Notes under the pieces: generated by a model
Database searches by the model: none
What the model was told of the DNA's origin: nothing
What the model saw: the letters and a program-made list of their open reading frames with translations, nothing else
Position numbers and translations under genes: made by a program
From: Novipirellula sp052161655
GTDB lineage: Bacteria > Planctomycetota > Planctomycetia > Pirellulales > Pirellulaceae
Reading direction: 5' to 3'
DNA length: 64,000 nt
Assembly: GCF_052161655.1 (NCBI RefSeq)
Contig: NZ_CP197418.1
Coordinates: 744,001-808,000, forward strand
In this document: positions 1-8,151 of the stretch, one piece after another
Layout: each line of letters starts with the position of its first letter
Position numbering within the stretch: position 1 is the stretch's first letter

Positions 1-2
1 AA

Positions 3-2090
3 GAAGCGAAGCTGATGCTCGAGCAATTTCTCGGGGTCGAAAAAAAGGCCGAAGCACCGATGTCGCCCCAGCAAATGCAGATGATGCAGCAAATGCGTCA
101 GCAAAGTGGCGGTAAACCACCGACTCCGGAAAAGAAGGTCGAGATCTCGATTGTCGCCAACACGCGGCAAAACTCCGTGATCATTCGGGCTCCGGATGAT
201 CGAATTGCCATCGCTGGCGAATTTATCAAACGGATCGATGTGCCTAGTAGTTCCCTTGCCTCGCTGTCGGATGTTCAATCGCGAGTCGAAGTGTTCCGCT
301 TGGCGTCGATTGATCCGGAAAAGTTGGTCGAGATCATCGGCGATATGAATGTGCTGGAGCCTTCGACCCGGATTCGTGTTGATAAAGAAAACGGCGCATT
401 GATCGTTTCCGGATCTGCGGCGGATCGCTTTATTATCCAATCGCTCATTGAGCGGCTCGATGGAAGCGGACGAAATTTTCACGTACTGCAACTGCGACGG
501 CTCGACGCGGGCGAAGTCGCCGAGTCGATTACATTCCTAATGGGGAAGAAAAAGGAAGACGATTCGAGTCGTTCGCGGAGCCGCTATTCGTATTACGGCT
601 ACGGCTTTGGCCAACCCGAAGAAGACAAGAAAAATAAGGACGAGTTCCGTGTGGCGGCCAACAACCGTTATCGGCAAGTCTTGCTGTGGGCCAACGAGTT
701 GGAAATGGAAGAGGTGGAGTCGCTGCTGATTAAGCTCGGCGAATTGCCACCTCCCGGAGGCAGCGACCGCATGCTCCGTGTGATCGATGCGTCGGCGAGT
801 CCCGAAACGCTCGAATACCTTCGTCGGCTGCAAAAACAATGGAGTCAACTTTCGCCGAATCCGCTTGAGTTGCCATCTGACGACCAATTCAAAAGTTCTG
901 AAGAGCAAGAGCCGGACGAATCGAGTGACGAAGATTCGAGCGACGAAGAATCAGAGCCGGCGAAGCAAGAGCCCGTTGCCGACGCCGATGGCGATAATCT
1001 GGCTGCCGCACGCAATCCGTTTGCGACAGGGTCAGTGACGTTGGTCCAGTCGCCCACACGTCCTGAATCCAATCCGCCCGTCGTGCGGTCGCGAGAAGAT
1101 TTTGACCGCATGTTCCAGGACACTGCTGCCGAGAAAAAGGTGGAGGGAAGTGGAAAACCACCTCAACCGATTCGCATCGAATTCGACAAGTCGGGAAATC
1201 TTGTGTTGATGAGTCCCGATACCAAGGCACTCGACCAACTCGAGAACCTGATGCTGCAAATTGCGCCTCCGAAACGCCCCTACCAAGTCTTCAAAATCAA
1301 ACACAGCAGTGCGTATTGGATGCGACTGAATCTGGAGGATTATTTCGAAGACGAAGACGCCACCGATGACGATGGTGATTCGTTCTTTCGATATTATTGG
1401 GGTGGAGGCGATGACAACAAAAAGGAGGAACCAACGGGGCTTGGCAAGGGAGCGAAGCTGAAATTTGTTGACGACGTTGATACCAACACCCTCGTGGTCA
1501 CGGGAGCCACCTCGGAACAAATTCGCACCATCGAAGAGTTGATCGAATTGTGGGATGTCGAGGAACCAGCCAATAAACGTAAGTCCCGCTACACCAAATT
1601 GGTCTCGATCAAGTACGGCAAGGCCGATCGTATCGCCGAAACGGTCAAGGAAGCCTATCGCGATTTGTTGAGCAGCAACGACAAGACGTTCCAAGGCGGG
1701 AAGGGCCAGCAAGGCGGCCGCGGCGGTGAGAATGGTGATAAAAAGAAAGCATCCAAGAGTCTCGACGGGGGCGGCAGCGGGCTGGTCGAATCTGAAGGTG
1801 GGCAAGACGGTGGCGGTGCCGATTTCTCGTTCAAAGGCAAATTGTCGATGGGAGTCGACTTGATCGGCAATACGTTGATCGTCAGCGCCGAGGGCGAGCC
1901 GCTTTTGGATCTGGTCTGCGAAATGATTGACAAGCTGGATCAAGCTGCCAAACCGAGCGGCGAGGTTCAAGTCGTTAAACTATCGGGCGATCTGAGTACC
2001 GAATCGGTGCAAAATGCCCTGCGTGCCTTTGGGGTTCAGGAGAAACGAGAGCGTCGCAGCCAGCCCAACGGTTCGGCCGCTGGTGAATAA
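3..2090 (+). CDS. Secretin N-terminal-domain (GspD/NolW-like) protein, 5' end outside window
   Basis: The reading frame is open to the left edge (codons from base 3), so the gene begins upstream; the first in-window ATG at 15 need not be the start. About 695 residues are visible. Several alpha/beta units recur in which short strands flank VKAANNRYRQ-like and DVDTNTLVVTGA-like stretches, the pattern of secretin_N (NolW) repeats in type II/III secretion and pilus proteins. They are separated by low-complexity acidic and Ser/Gly-rich linkers (about residues 295-340 and 560-610). The frame ends soon after the last repeat, and I see no C-terminal secretin beta-barrel, so this is probably not a pore-forming secretin itself. 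Planctomycetes carry many such long secretin_N proteins; the role is unknown. A twin-hairpin repeat follows the stop. Confidence 0.7.
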   Translation, partial: EAKLMLEQFLGVEKKAEAPMSPQQMQMMQQMRQQSGGKPPTPEKKVEISIVANTRQNSVIIRAPDDRIAIAGEFIKRIDVPSSSLASLSDVQSRVEVFRLASIDPEKLVEIIGDMNVLEPSTRIRVDKENGALIVSGSAADRFIIQSLIERLDGSGRNFHVLQLRRLDAGEVAESITFLMGKKKEDDSSRSRSRYSYYGYGFGQPEEDKKNKDEFRVAANNRYRQVLLWANELEMEEVESLLIKLGELPPPGGSDRMLRVIDASASPETLEYLRRLQKQWSQLSPNPLELPSDDQFKSSEEQEPDESSDEDSSDEESEPAKQEPVADADGDNLAAARNPFATGSVTLVQSPTRPESNPPVVRSREDFDRMFQDTAAEKKVEGSGKPPQPIRIEFDKSGNLVLMSPDTKALDQLENLMLQIAPPKRPYQVFKIKHSSAYWMRLNLEDYFEDEDATDDDGDSFFRYYWGGGDDNKKEEPTGLGKGAKLKFVDDVDTNTLVVTGATSEQIRTIEELIELWDVEEPANKRKSRYTKLVSIKYGKADRIAETVKEAYRDLLSSNDKTFQGGKGQQGGRGGENGDKKKASKSLDGGGSGLVESEGGQDGGGADFSFKGKLSMGVDLIGNTLIVSAEGEPLLDLVCEMIDKLDQAAKPSGEVQVVKLSGDLSTESVQNALRAFGVQEKRERRSQPNGSAAGE

Positions 2091-2122
2091 AACGTTTTCG
2101 TGGCGATAGATCGGCAGATCTC

Positions 2123-2189
2123 GCAGCGAAAGTCGCCGAGACTTTCGACAAGTTTTGGCACATTCGAAACTCTCGGCGAGTTTCGCTGC
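2123..2189. repeat. Twin-hairpin (BIME-like) repeat, copy 1
   Basis: Two 25-base arms (2123-2147 and 2165-2189) lie in inverted orientation around a 17-base spacer. Each arm starts (or ends, for the second) with a GCAG foot and folds on its own: GAAAGTC-GCCGA-GACTTTC in arm 1, and on the other strand GAAACTC-GCCGA-GAGTTTC in arm 2. The arms differ by a paired C/G swap that keeps both stems intact. It lies 33 bases past the stop of the secretin_N gene. It resembles the other copies listed below. Confidence 0.75.
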
Positions 2190-2362
2190 CTGAAAGTTCC
2201 GCCGCCTTTTCGATAACGCAACGCAGAGGCCCGATATCAGTCTGGGGGCAGACATTTTGCAGTTTCCTCGCTAATGTCTTTGTTGCCGTCGGGATTGTCG
2301 CACCGCGAGTTTGATTGACAGCTGCCCTTCCCTCCCAAATTACCTTCCTTCTTCCAAATTCG

Positions 2363-5110
2363 ATGCACATGCACCGTCCTGTTTCGCATCGCTGGGCACA
2401 ATTCGTCACACGGCGTTGGGGCTGGGTGATGTTGGCATGGATTGTTGCCGCCGTGGTGCTCCGCATGGCGGCTCCGGCGTGGAAGGACATCGCTCAAGAC
2501 GGTGACTTTGAATACCTGCCAGCGGATCTGACAAGCGTCGCGGGCGGCCGGCTGCTTGATGAAGCCTTTCCCGGCGTTCGCAGTCGCAGCCAAATGGTGT
2601 TCGTGATCGGGCGTGACGAAGGGGCATTAAAACGGTCCGATGAAATCGTGGGGCTCGATCTGCTGCGGCGGTTGTATCACCGGTTGGGCGAGGTCAGTTG
2701 GCAGCGTGCGATTGCCGAAGGTTATACCGGTGGCCCGCCTGTCGAAGACACATCCTCGGGCCACTGGATCAAACTTGCTCGCGAAGCGTTCACGAATTCG
2801 ATTTTGATGGACGAACGGTTCTACGAGCGAGTCGCCGATGAGCTGCCAAAATCGGAACCGACACTGACAGAACCGCGAATGGCGTTGGCGTATTGGGATC
2901 GCGGCCATCTGCTTGAGCAGTGGGGCGATGCGATTGAAACGGTCGAGGCGGATTATGAGGCCGCGTTGATCTTGCAGCCCAGCATGCCGTCGCTTGCGAC
3001 ACCGATCGCCGATCGCGACCTCGGTGGGTGGAGCACGCTGCTGGATGTTTTGGCTTGGGAGGACTCGATTGTCGGCCCGCGACTGAAGAAAGAAGGGGCA
3101 CGGCTCGCTGTACTGCAGCTTTCTAGCGAATTAGCGGCGACGAATAATATTGATACGCTCGAGGCGGTTCAGCAGTTGATTGCATCGGTGGAGCGTTACA
3201 GCATGCACTACACTCAACCGGGACTGCAGGTCTTGGTGACTGGGTCGGCTGCGGTTGGCGGTGAAACATTGACCGCCGCCCGCGATGCGATTCGCTATAC
3301 CGAGTGGATCACGGTAGCGATGATCTTGATCATTTTGACCGTCGTTTATCGAGCACCGTTGTTGGTGGCGATCCCGATGATCTCGATCGGATTTGCCGTC
3401 GTCGTTTCGATGAGCTTGGTGTCGATCTTAACGAAGTGGTCGATGGACGGCACGGTCCCCGGGCTGGATCTTCGTGTGTTCACGACCAGTCGTATCTTTG
3501 TCGTTGTGATCCTGTTTGGTGCGGGCACTGATTATTGTTTGTTCCTGATCGCCCGACTTCGTGAAGAAGCTCGTCAAACGGTGTGGCCGGTGGCTTGCCG
3601 CAACGCGGTTTCCAACGTGATGGGGGCGCTGATCGGCAGCGCGCTCACGACCGTGCTCGGCTTGGGCACGTTGTGGATCGCTCAGTTTGGAAAGTTTCAC
3701 TATACCGGGCCGATTATCGGCATCTGCTTGCTGGTGGGATTGCTAGTCTGCACGACGTTGACCCCGGCGATGTTACGAGCGCTGGGACCGAAAGTGTTCT
3801 GGCCCACCAAAATTGATATTCGTCAACCGGCGCGTCGGTCGCTGCTCGGACCTTCATCAAGCCATGCAAGCAGTTCCGCTCATGGCGGAGCGTGGGGCTG
3901 GATTGCGCTGGTTTTGACGCGGTATCCAATCACTGCGTTGTCGGTAGGGGGCGTGTTGTTGATCGTCCCTGGCATCTACGGATTAATGAACGAACGCTCG
4001 GTGACGTATGACCTGAGCAGCCAATTGAGTCACTCGGCGGCCAGTCGCCAGGGGCTGCGTTTAATGGCGAAACATTTCAACATCGGCGAGATCAATCCCG
4101 TCACGGCGTTGATTGTTCGCCCCGATGATTTGCCGCATGATGCGGTCAAGAAAAACGTCAAGCAACTCGCCACCAAACTGTATGCTCAGCCCGGCGTGGC
4201 AACGGTGCGGACTGCTGATGACCCGCTGGGTGATTTTCCGCCCAATCGTGACATGGGCTTGCTCAGCGGGGATGCGTGGCGACGCCGCGCGCTACAGAAT
4301 CACCGGATTGCCCAAGGCTACTTTTTTAGCGAGGTCCCCAAGCTCAAAAACAAATTAGTGCGGTTGGATATCGTCATCGAGGGAGATCCGTTTTCAACTG
4401 AAACCGCATCGCTCGTTTTGAATCTTCAGCATTTCCTTGAGCAGCTTACCGAAGACCCCGAATCGAGTTGGAGTGGCTCGCAAGTGTTGCTGGCGGGCAC
4501 GACACCATCGATTATCGATCTTCGCAAAGTGACGCTCTCGGATAATCGCCGGATCAAGATTGCCGTTGTCGTGGCGGTCTTTTTGGTATTGGTGGTGGTT
4601 CTCCGCCGCGTCGTGTTGTCTCTCTATTTGATCGTCACGGTGTTAATTAGCTATTACGCCACGCTGGGGTTGACGATTCTGTTTTTTCGGGCCGCGTACG
4701 GCAGTGACTATGTGGGGCTGGACTGGAAATTGCCGCTGTTCCTGTTCGTGATTTTGGTCGCAGTCGGGCAAGACTACAACGTGTACTTAGTGACGCGTGT
4801 GTTGGAAGAACAACAGCGGTTGGGATGGTTGGCTGCACTGCGACGCGCCGTTTCTCGCACCGGAGGCATCATTACTGCGTGCGGGTTAGTGATGGCAGCG
4901 ACATTCTTTAGTATGACGGCGTCGGTATGGTTTCCGCCCATCGCCACGTTCTTTGGCTTTCCGAGCGAAGGAGGTGCTGCGCTGCGAGGTATTGTCGAGC
5001 TCGGTTTCGCGCTCGGGTTGGGCGTGCTGATCGACACGTTCTACGTCCGCACGATTCTGGTGCCAAGCTTCATCGCGATCATCGGAAAACGCTCCGCCGC
5101 CAACATTTGA
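2363..5110 (+). CDS. MMPL/RND-superfamily exporter (HAE3-like)
   Basis: Predicted inner-membrane proton-driven exporter of 915 residues with the typical two-fold design. A transmembrane segment near residue 25 is followed by a large periplasmic loop (about 40-320), then five or six helices (about 325-480). A second loop (about 550-730) is followed by the final helix bundle. The proton-relay signatures are visible in both halves: GAGTDYCLFLIARLREE and VAVGQDYNVYLVTRVLEEQ. These are hallmarks of MMPL proteins that export lipids or other hydrophobic compounds. The frame is open from a TTG at 2315, but ATG 2363 gives the usual short cytoplasmic tail before helix 1; no convincing ribosome-binding site favours either. 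The substrate cannot be read from sequence. It stands alone and converges on the next gene with 6 bases between the stops. Confidence 0.85.
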   Translation: MHMHRPVSHRWAQFVTRRWGWVMLAWIVAAVVLRMAAPAWKDIAQDGDFEYLPADLTSVAGGRLLDEAFPGVRSRSQMVFVIGRDEGALKRSDEIVGLDLLRRLYHRLGEVSWQRAIAEGYTGGPPVEDTSSGHWIKLAREAFTNSILMDERFYERVADELPKSEPTLTEPRMALAYWDRGHLLEQWGDAIETVEADYEAALILQPSMPSLATPIADRDLGGWSTLLDVLAWEDSIVGPRLKKEGARLAVLQLSSELAATNNIDTLEAVQQLIASVERYSMHYTQPGLQVLVTGSAAVGGETLTAARDAIRYTEWITVAMILIILTVVYRAPLLVAIPMISIGFAVVVSMSLVSILTKWSMDGTVPGLDLRVFTTSRIFVVVILFGAGTDYCLFLIARLREEARQTVWPVACRNAVSNVMGALIGSALTTVLGLGTLWIAQFGKFHYTGPIIGICLLVGLLVCTTLTPAMLRALGPKVFWPTKIDIRQPARRSLLGPSSSHASSSAHGGAWGWIALVLTRYPITALSVGGVLLIVPGIYGLMNERSVTYDLSSQLSHSAASRQGLRLMAKHFNIGEINPVTALIVRPDDLPHDAVKKNVKQLATKLYAQPGVATVRTADDPLGDFPPNRDMGLLSGDAWRRRALQNHRIAQGYFFSEVPKLKNKLVRLDIVIEGDPFSTETASLVLNLQHFLEQLTEDPESSWSGSQVLLAGTTPSIIDLRKVTLSDNRRIKIAVVVAVFLVLVVVLRRVVLSLYLIVTVLISYYATLGLTILFFRAAYGSDYVGLDWKLPLFLFVILVAVGQDYNVYLVTRVLEEQQRLGWLAALRRAVSRTGGIITACGLVMAATFFSMTASVWFPPIATFFGFPSEGGAALRGIVELGFALGLGVLIDTFYVRTILVPSFIAIIGKRSAANI

Positions 5111-5116
5111 TGTCGC

Positions 5117-5689
5117 TTAGGGAAGCGATGCCATGTGCAGGGCTTGTTCGGCAGCAGCTCCAAAGACGCGTTTGAACTCCGCAGTGGCCAAATTCCTTAA
5201 ATGAGGCGACAGCACCGCAATCGCTTGGCGGTACCCATTAAAGGCGGCCGACGTGTTGCCTTGGCGGTACTGTGCCCGTGCGTAACGCACCAGTGCTTTG
5301 CCCCGGTAATCAGGGTCAAGAGTCATCGGCGAGGTTGCCGTCCCCGACTTTTCGCGTTCCCGTTCACGTTGTAGGAACTGTTCCGGCGTGCCGCCCAGGA
5401 TTTGCCGATCCATCTCTGTTAGATCGATGATGGTAGCTGAAGCGGTGGCCTGGGAAAGGCCTTGTGACGAACCGAATCCACGTTGCAGCCCGCTGCGATT
5501 TGATCCGAAGGACGCCGATTTGTTGCCGCCTAGAAAAGCGGTGCCACTGTCGGGAACCAACACGCTGCCGGAGTAAGAGAAAGTCTCAATCGATGGCAGT
5601 TGAACCGTTTGCGCGATCGCGGTGCCACCCCACAACAGGACGGCGGCCGCAGCGTTTGCAATAAGAAAAGAGTGTCGGGCAGATGTCAT
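5117..5689 (-). CDS. Exported hypothetical protein with TPR-like C-terminus
   Basis: A 190-residue protein with a clear Sec signal peptide: a positive N-terminus, the hydrophobic stretch ANAAAAVLLWGG, and a likely cleavage after AIA before Q27. The middle is Ser/Gly-rich and disordered. The C-terminal third (about 125-185) reads as helices with ALVRYARAQYRQGNTSAAFN, reminiscent of one or two TPR units. I do not recognise a named family. The ATG start at 5689 directly precedes the signal peptide. It lies 24 bases downstream of msrA on the same strand, so it could be co-transcribed, but nothing in the sequence links the two functions. Confidence 0.65.
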   Translation of the reverse strand: MTSARHSFLIANAAAAVLLWGGTAIAQTVQLPSIETFSYSGSVLVPDSGTAFLGGNKSASFGSNRSGLQRGFGSSQGLSQATASATIIDLTEMDRQILGGTPEQFLQREREREKSGTATSPMTLDPDYRGKALVRYARAQYRQGNTSAAFNGYRQAIAVLSPHLRNLATAEFKRVFGAAAEQALHMASLP

Positions 5690-5713
5690 CGTTCGGCTCG
5701 AATTATGCGTCGG

Positions 5714-6430
5714 TTACTTTTTTAGCATGTCGCCGAACTCGCGGTTCGTCTTCCGCACTTTGTTTTTTACGACTGCTTGGCAATATCCCGCCGTAGGATT
5801 TCGTCGGTAGTAGTCTTGGTGATATTCTTCGGCGGGAAAGAACTTCTCCGCTTTTTCAAGTGTGGTCACGATCGGGCTGCGGTAATCGCCCGACTTGTTC
5901 AGTTTCTCGATGAACTTTTCAGCCGCCTTCTTTTCGGCTTCATCGTGATAGAAGATTGCGCTGCGGTACTGAGTCCCCTCGTCATATCCCTGCTTGTTCA
6001 AGGTGGTAGGATCATGGGTCTTGAAAAAGATTTTGAGGATTTCTTCGTAACTGCGTTTGCTCGGGTCGTAGTAAACTTCGACCGCTTCGGCGTGTCCGGT
6101 TTGCCCGCTGCAAACCTTTTTGTAGTTCGGGTTGGGATCGGTGCCGCCGATGTAGCCCGAGACGACATCGTTAACCCCATCGATTCGCTCGAACACCGCT
6201 TCGGTGCACCAGAAGCATCCGCCCGCCAGCGTCGCAACCGCTTCGGTCGCTTTGCCATTCTCGCTTGCCGCAGTCTTGGTCTCGCTCGTCTTGGGCTCTG
6301 CAGGCTCGTCGGCCACGTTTTGCGACGGCATCATTACTTGGCTCAATGCCAAAGCACATAGCAGGATCCCAGCCACCACGGCCGTGTGGGGGCGAAGCAA
6401 GAAGGCAAAGGTTGAAGGGCGATGATTCAT
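5714..6430 (-). CDS. msrA: Peptide-methionine (S)-S-oxide reductase MsrA, exported form
   Basis: MsrA reduces the S-epimer of methionine sulfoxide in oxidised proteins. The catalytic motif GGCFWC is present with the nucleophile at Cys72. The family signatures YIGG, HAEAVEVYYDP, FFKTHDPTTLNKQG and YHQDYYRRNP follow, and a Cys near the C-terminus (GYCQAVV) is a candidate resolving residue. The core is normal length for the family, but about 65 residues precede it: a signal or anchor segment (AVVAGILLCALALSQV) and a charged Ala/Glu/Lys-rich linker. The enzyme therefore probably acts in the periplasm or on the membrane surface, unlike cytoplasmic MsrA. The start is the ATG at 6430. No MsrB domain or gene is adjacent. 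Confidence 0.93.
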   Translation of the reverse strand: MNHRPSTFAFLLRPHTAVVAGILLCALALSQVMMPSQNVADEPAEPKTSETKTAASENGKATEAVATLAGGCFWCTEAVFERIDGVNDVVSGYIGGTDPNPNYKKVCSGQTGHAEAVEVYYDPSKRSYEEILKIFFKTHDPTTLNKQGYDEGTQYRSAIFYHDEAEKKAAEKFIEKLNKSGDYRSPIVTTLEKAEKFFPAEEYHQDYYRRNPTAGYCQAVVKNKVRKTNREFGDMLKK

Positions 6431-6754
6431 CGTTCGGTTTCGCTAAAGGTGGGAGTTAACTATTCGGAGGCAAGTTTAAGGGGTTGGTATGCCAGCGGCT
6501 ACTCGTTCAATGGTGATTGGCAATGGCAATGCTGATTGGCAGTGGTCATTGCATTCCATGTCCCGCTGGGCCTATTCGCCTCAACTACTATCATAGGCAA
6601 ACGGCTATCCCTTGGCACGGGATTTCTGGAGGGCGGAATTTCTGGGGGGGGCGGACTGCAAGGAGCTCGGCAATCCGGTTTCGGCGGAGCGATTTCGAGC
6701 CCTCGATGCTGACCCGGGTCACGAACACGATCACAAAAAGGTGCAAAGCAAACG
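6431..6754. other. Intergenic region between msrA and the thioesterase gene
   Basis: A 324-base divergent region that should contain both promoters. I see a direct repeat of GATTGGCARTGG (6515-6526 and 6534-6545, 19 bases apart), which could be a regulator site, and a G-run near 6645. No convincing gene is present; the open frames here are shadows. Confidence 0.4.
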
Positions 6755-7186
6755 ATGCAGAGTTATTTTGATGTTACGCACACGGTGCTTCCCGAAGAGA
6801 TTGATTCGCAGCTCCACGTGCACAATTTGCGTTACGTCCAGTGGACGCTTTGGGCCGCCTCGAAGCATTCCGCCGCCAATGGTTGGGATTCGAAGGCAGC
6901 GGCAGCTGAGGGGCTCGGCTGGGTGGTTCGTAAGCATGACATCACCTATCGTGCGGCCGCATTGGCAGGTGACGAGCTGGTTATTCGGACTTGGATCAAC
7001 GAGATTGATCGCTACGCGTCCACGCGAAAGTACTTGATTTGTCGGCCCGCAGACCGCTGCGTCCTGGCGCGGGCGGAAACACGCTGGGTCTACGTCGATT
7101 TGCGAGTTCACAAGGTGGTCGAGATTCCTGAGGCGGTGAGAGACAGGATGCATCTTTCGTCGACCCCGCCGATGCCCTGGGCGTGA
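6755..7186 (+). CDS. Acyl-CoA thioesterase, 4HBT hotdog family
   Basis: A 143-residue single hotdog-fold domain, the usual length for YbgC / 4-hydroxybenzoyl-CoA thioesterase relatives, which hydrolyse acyl-CoA or acyl-ACP thioesters. The N-terminal strand and helix read VLPEEIDSQLHVHNLRYVQW, where the usual Asp of the YD-x-D-x-x-G-H-V-NN-x-x-Y motif is replaced by the EIDSQLHVHN variant. The later part gives the canonical DITYRAAALAGDELVIRTWI and CVLARAETRWVYVD strands. The start ATG at 6755 gives the compact domain. The substrate is unknown, and the gene is not in an obvious pathway cluster; the next gene begins 70 bases later on the same strand. Confidence 0.8.
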   Translation: MQSYFDVTHTVLPEEIDSQLHVHNLRYVQWTLWAASKHSAANGWDSKAAAAEGLGWVVRKHDITYRAAALAGDELVIRTWINEIDRYASTRKYLICRPADRCVLARAETRWVYVDLRVHKVVEIPEAVRDRMHLSSTPPMPWA

Positions 7187-7256
7187 TCATTCGTTATTCC
7201 CTGGGCGGATGCGCAATCACCATCCCAACCCGACGCTTACGCGTGCGGCTCACTAA

Positions 7257-7739
7257 ATGAGGCAGTCGAATGAGGAGACTGAATTGAAATCAGAATCAAT
7301 AACGAATTCCGCTACGGACAACCTTGTGCCGCTTCGCTTGTTTTTGCAACTCGTCGGGCTGGTCACGTTGTTGGCGTTTCCTGCGGCGGTCATGCCTGAG
7401 AAATGGATGATCGAGATTGCGAAATCGCTTGGAATCCATCCCTTTCCCTCGGCCCCGCTGACGTTTTATCTCGCTCGTCACCTGTCCATTCTGTACGGGT
7501 TTGTAGGGATTGGGCTGCTAATCTTGGCCAACGATTTGGAGCGTTATCGGCCCCTCGTCCGCCACTTGGCCGCCGGCACGATCGCTTTTGGCGTGGCCCA
7601 GTTTGTGGTGGACGCAATGGCGGGGATGCCCTCGTGGTGGAGTTGGGGCGAGTCGCTCTCGACGGTGGCCGGAGGCTGTTTCATCGCCTGGCTCAACCGC
7701 ACGGGTTTGTCGTTGGATCGCCCGAGCGAGGAAGCGTAA
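7257..7739 (+). CDS. Small four-helix membrane protein, unknown function
   Basis: A 160-residue protein with a short hydrophilic N-terminus and about four predicted transmembrane segments (roughly 25-46, 68-87, 95-115 and 122-142). Charged loops include the stretch DLERYRPLVRHLA. I do not recognise a named family, although small planctomycete membrane proteins of this shape are common. The ATG at 7257 is the first start; another ATG does not occur before the first helix, though alternative starts cannot be excluded. It follows the thioesterase gene by 70 bases on the same strand and may be co-transcribed with it. Confidence 0.6.
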   Translation: MRQSNEETELKSESITNSATDNLVPLRLFLQLVGLVTLLAFPAAVMPEKWMIEIAKSLGIHPFPSAPLTFYLARHLSILYGFVGIGLLILANDLERYRPLVRHLAAGTIAFGVAQFVVDAMAGMPSWWSWGESLSTVAGGCFIAWLNRTGLSLDRPSEEA

Positions 7740-8151
7740 AGACGAGGCTACCTGGTCCCGCAGAGCACCCCCGGTGGGTGGTTTGATTGATAGTGGCCGC
7801 GGCTTGTTTTGTCAGCTTGCCTAGTGTGAAGTGAAGGGATCCAGGGCGGTCAGAGCCTTGCCAATTTGTGCTCGGGGCACCGTATTCGCGGTTGGCTTTC
7901 GCTCCCGTCTGATTAATCGGTCGCAAGTAGCTGATATGTAAGGATTTGCGACAACGCCCTTGGCCCTGTGGGTCGTTGTGAAGGAACGCAAAAAAGGGTA
8001 CACTTTGGGGCTGAATTCGGGGTTCGAATAAAGCTTTTTTCAAACGGGGACTGGCCCTTCGAAAGTAGCAGGGTCCGTCCCCGTTTTGCAAAAAAAATTA
8101 GCTCCCATAAAGACAGATTTTCGCACCCAGCACTCCTCTTAGGACACGACG
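7740..8151. other. Long leader / intergenic region upstream of gyrA
   Basis: A 412-base region without a convincing gene. It probably holds the gyrA promoter and leader. Its only strong structure is the hairpin at 8042-8086, listed separately. A TTCGAA-containing stretch near 8025 resembles a tRNA T-arm by chance only; no cloverleaf can be drawn around it. Confidence 0.4.
8042..8086 (+). promoter_or_regulatory. Strong leader hairpin ahead of gyrA
   Basis: AAACGGGGAC (8042-8051) and GTCCCCGTTT (8077-8086) form a perfect 10-base-pair stem. The intervening GGCCCT / AGGGTCC extends it. The 3' arm runs into TTTTGC and an A-run, so on the plus strand it resembles a terminator or attenuator. It ends 65 bases before the gyrA start. 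It could terminate upstream transcription or control gyrA; the sequence cannot tell which. Confidence 0.55.

Noticed and set aside
1032..1970. 312-codon frame on the minus strand
   Set aside because: Antisense shadow of the secretin_N gene; the plus-strand protein has recognisable repeats and the minus-strand product does not.
8010..8060. tRNA-like GGTTCGAAT stretch upstream of gyrA
   Set aside because: No acceptor, D or anticodon stem can be drawn around it.
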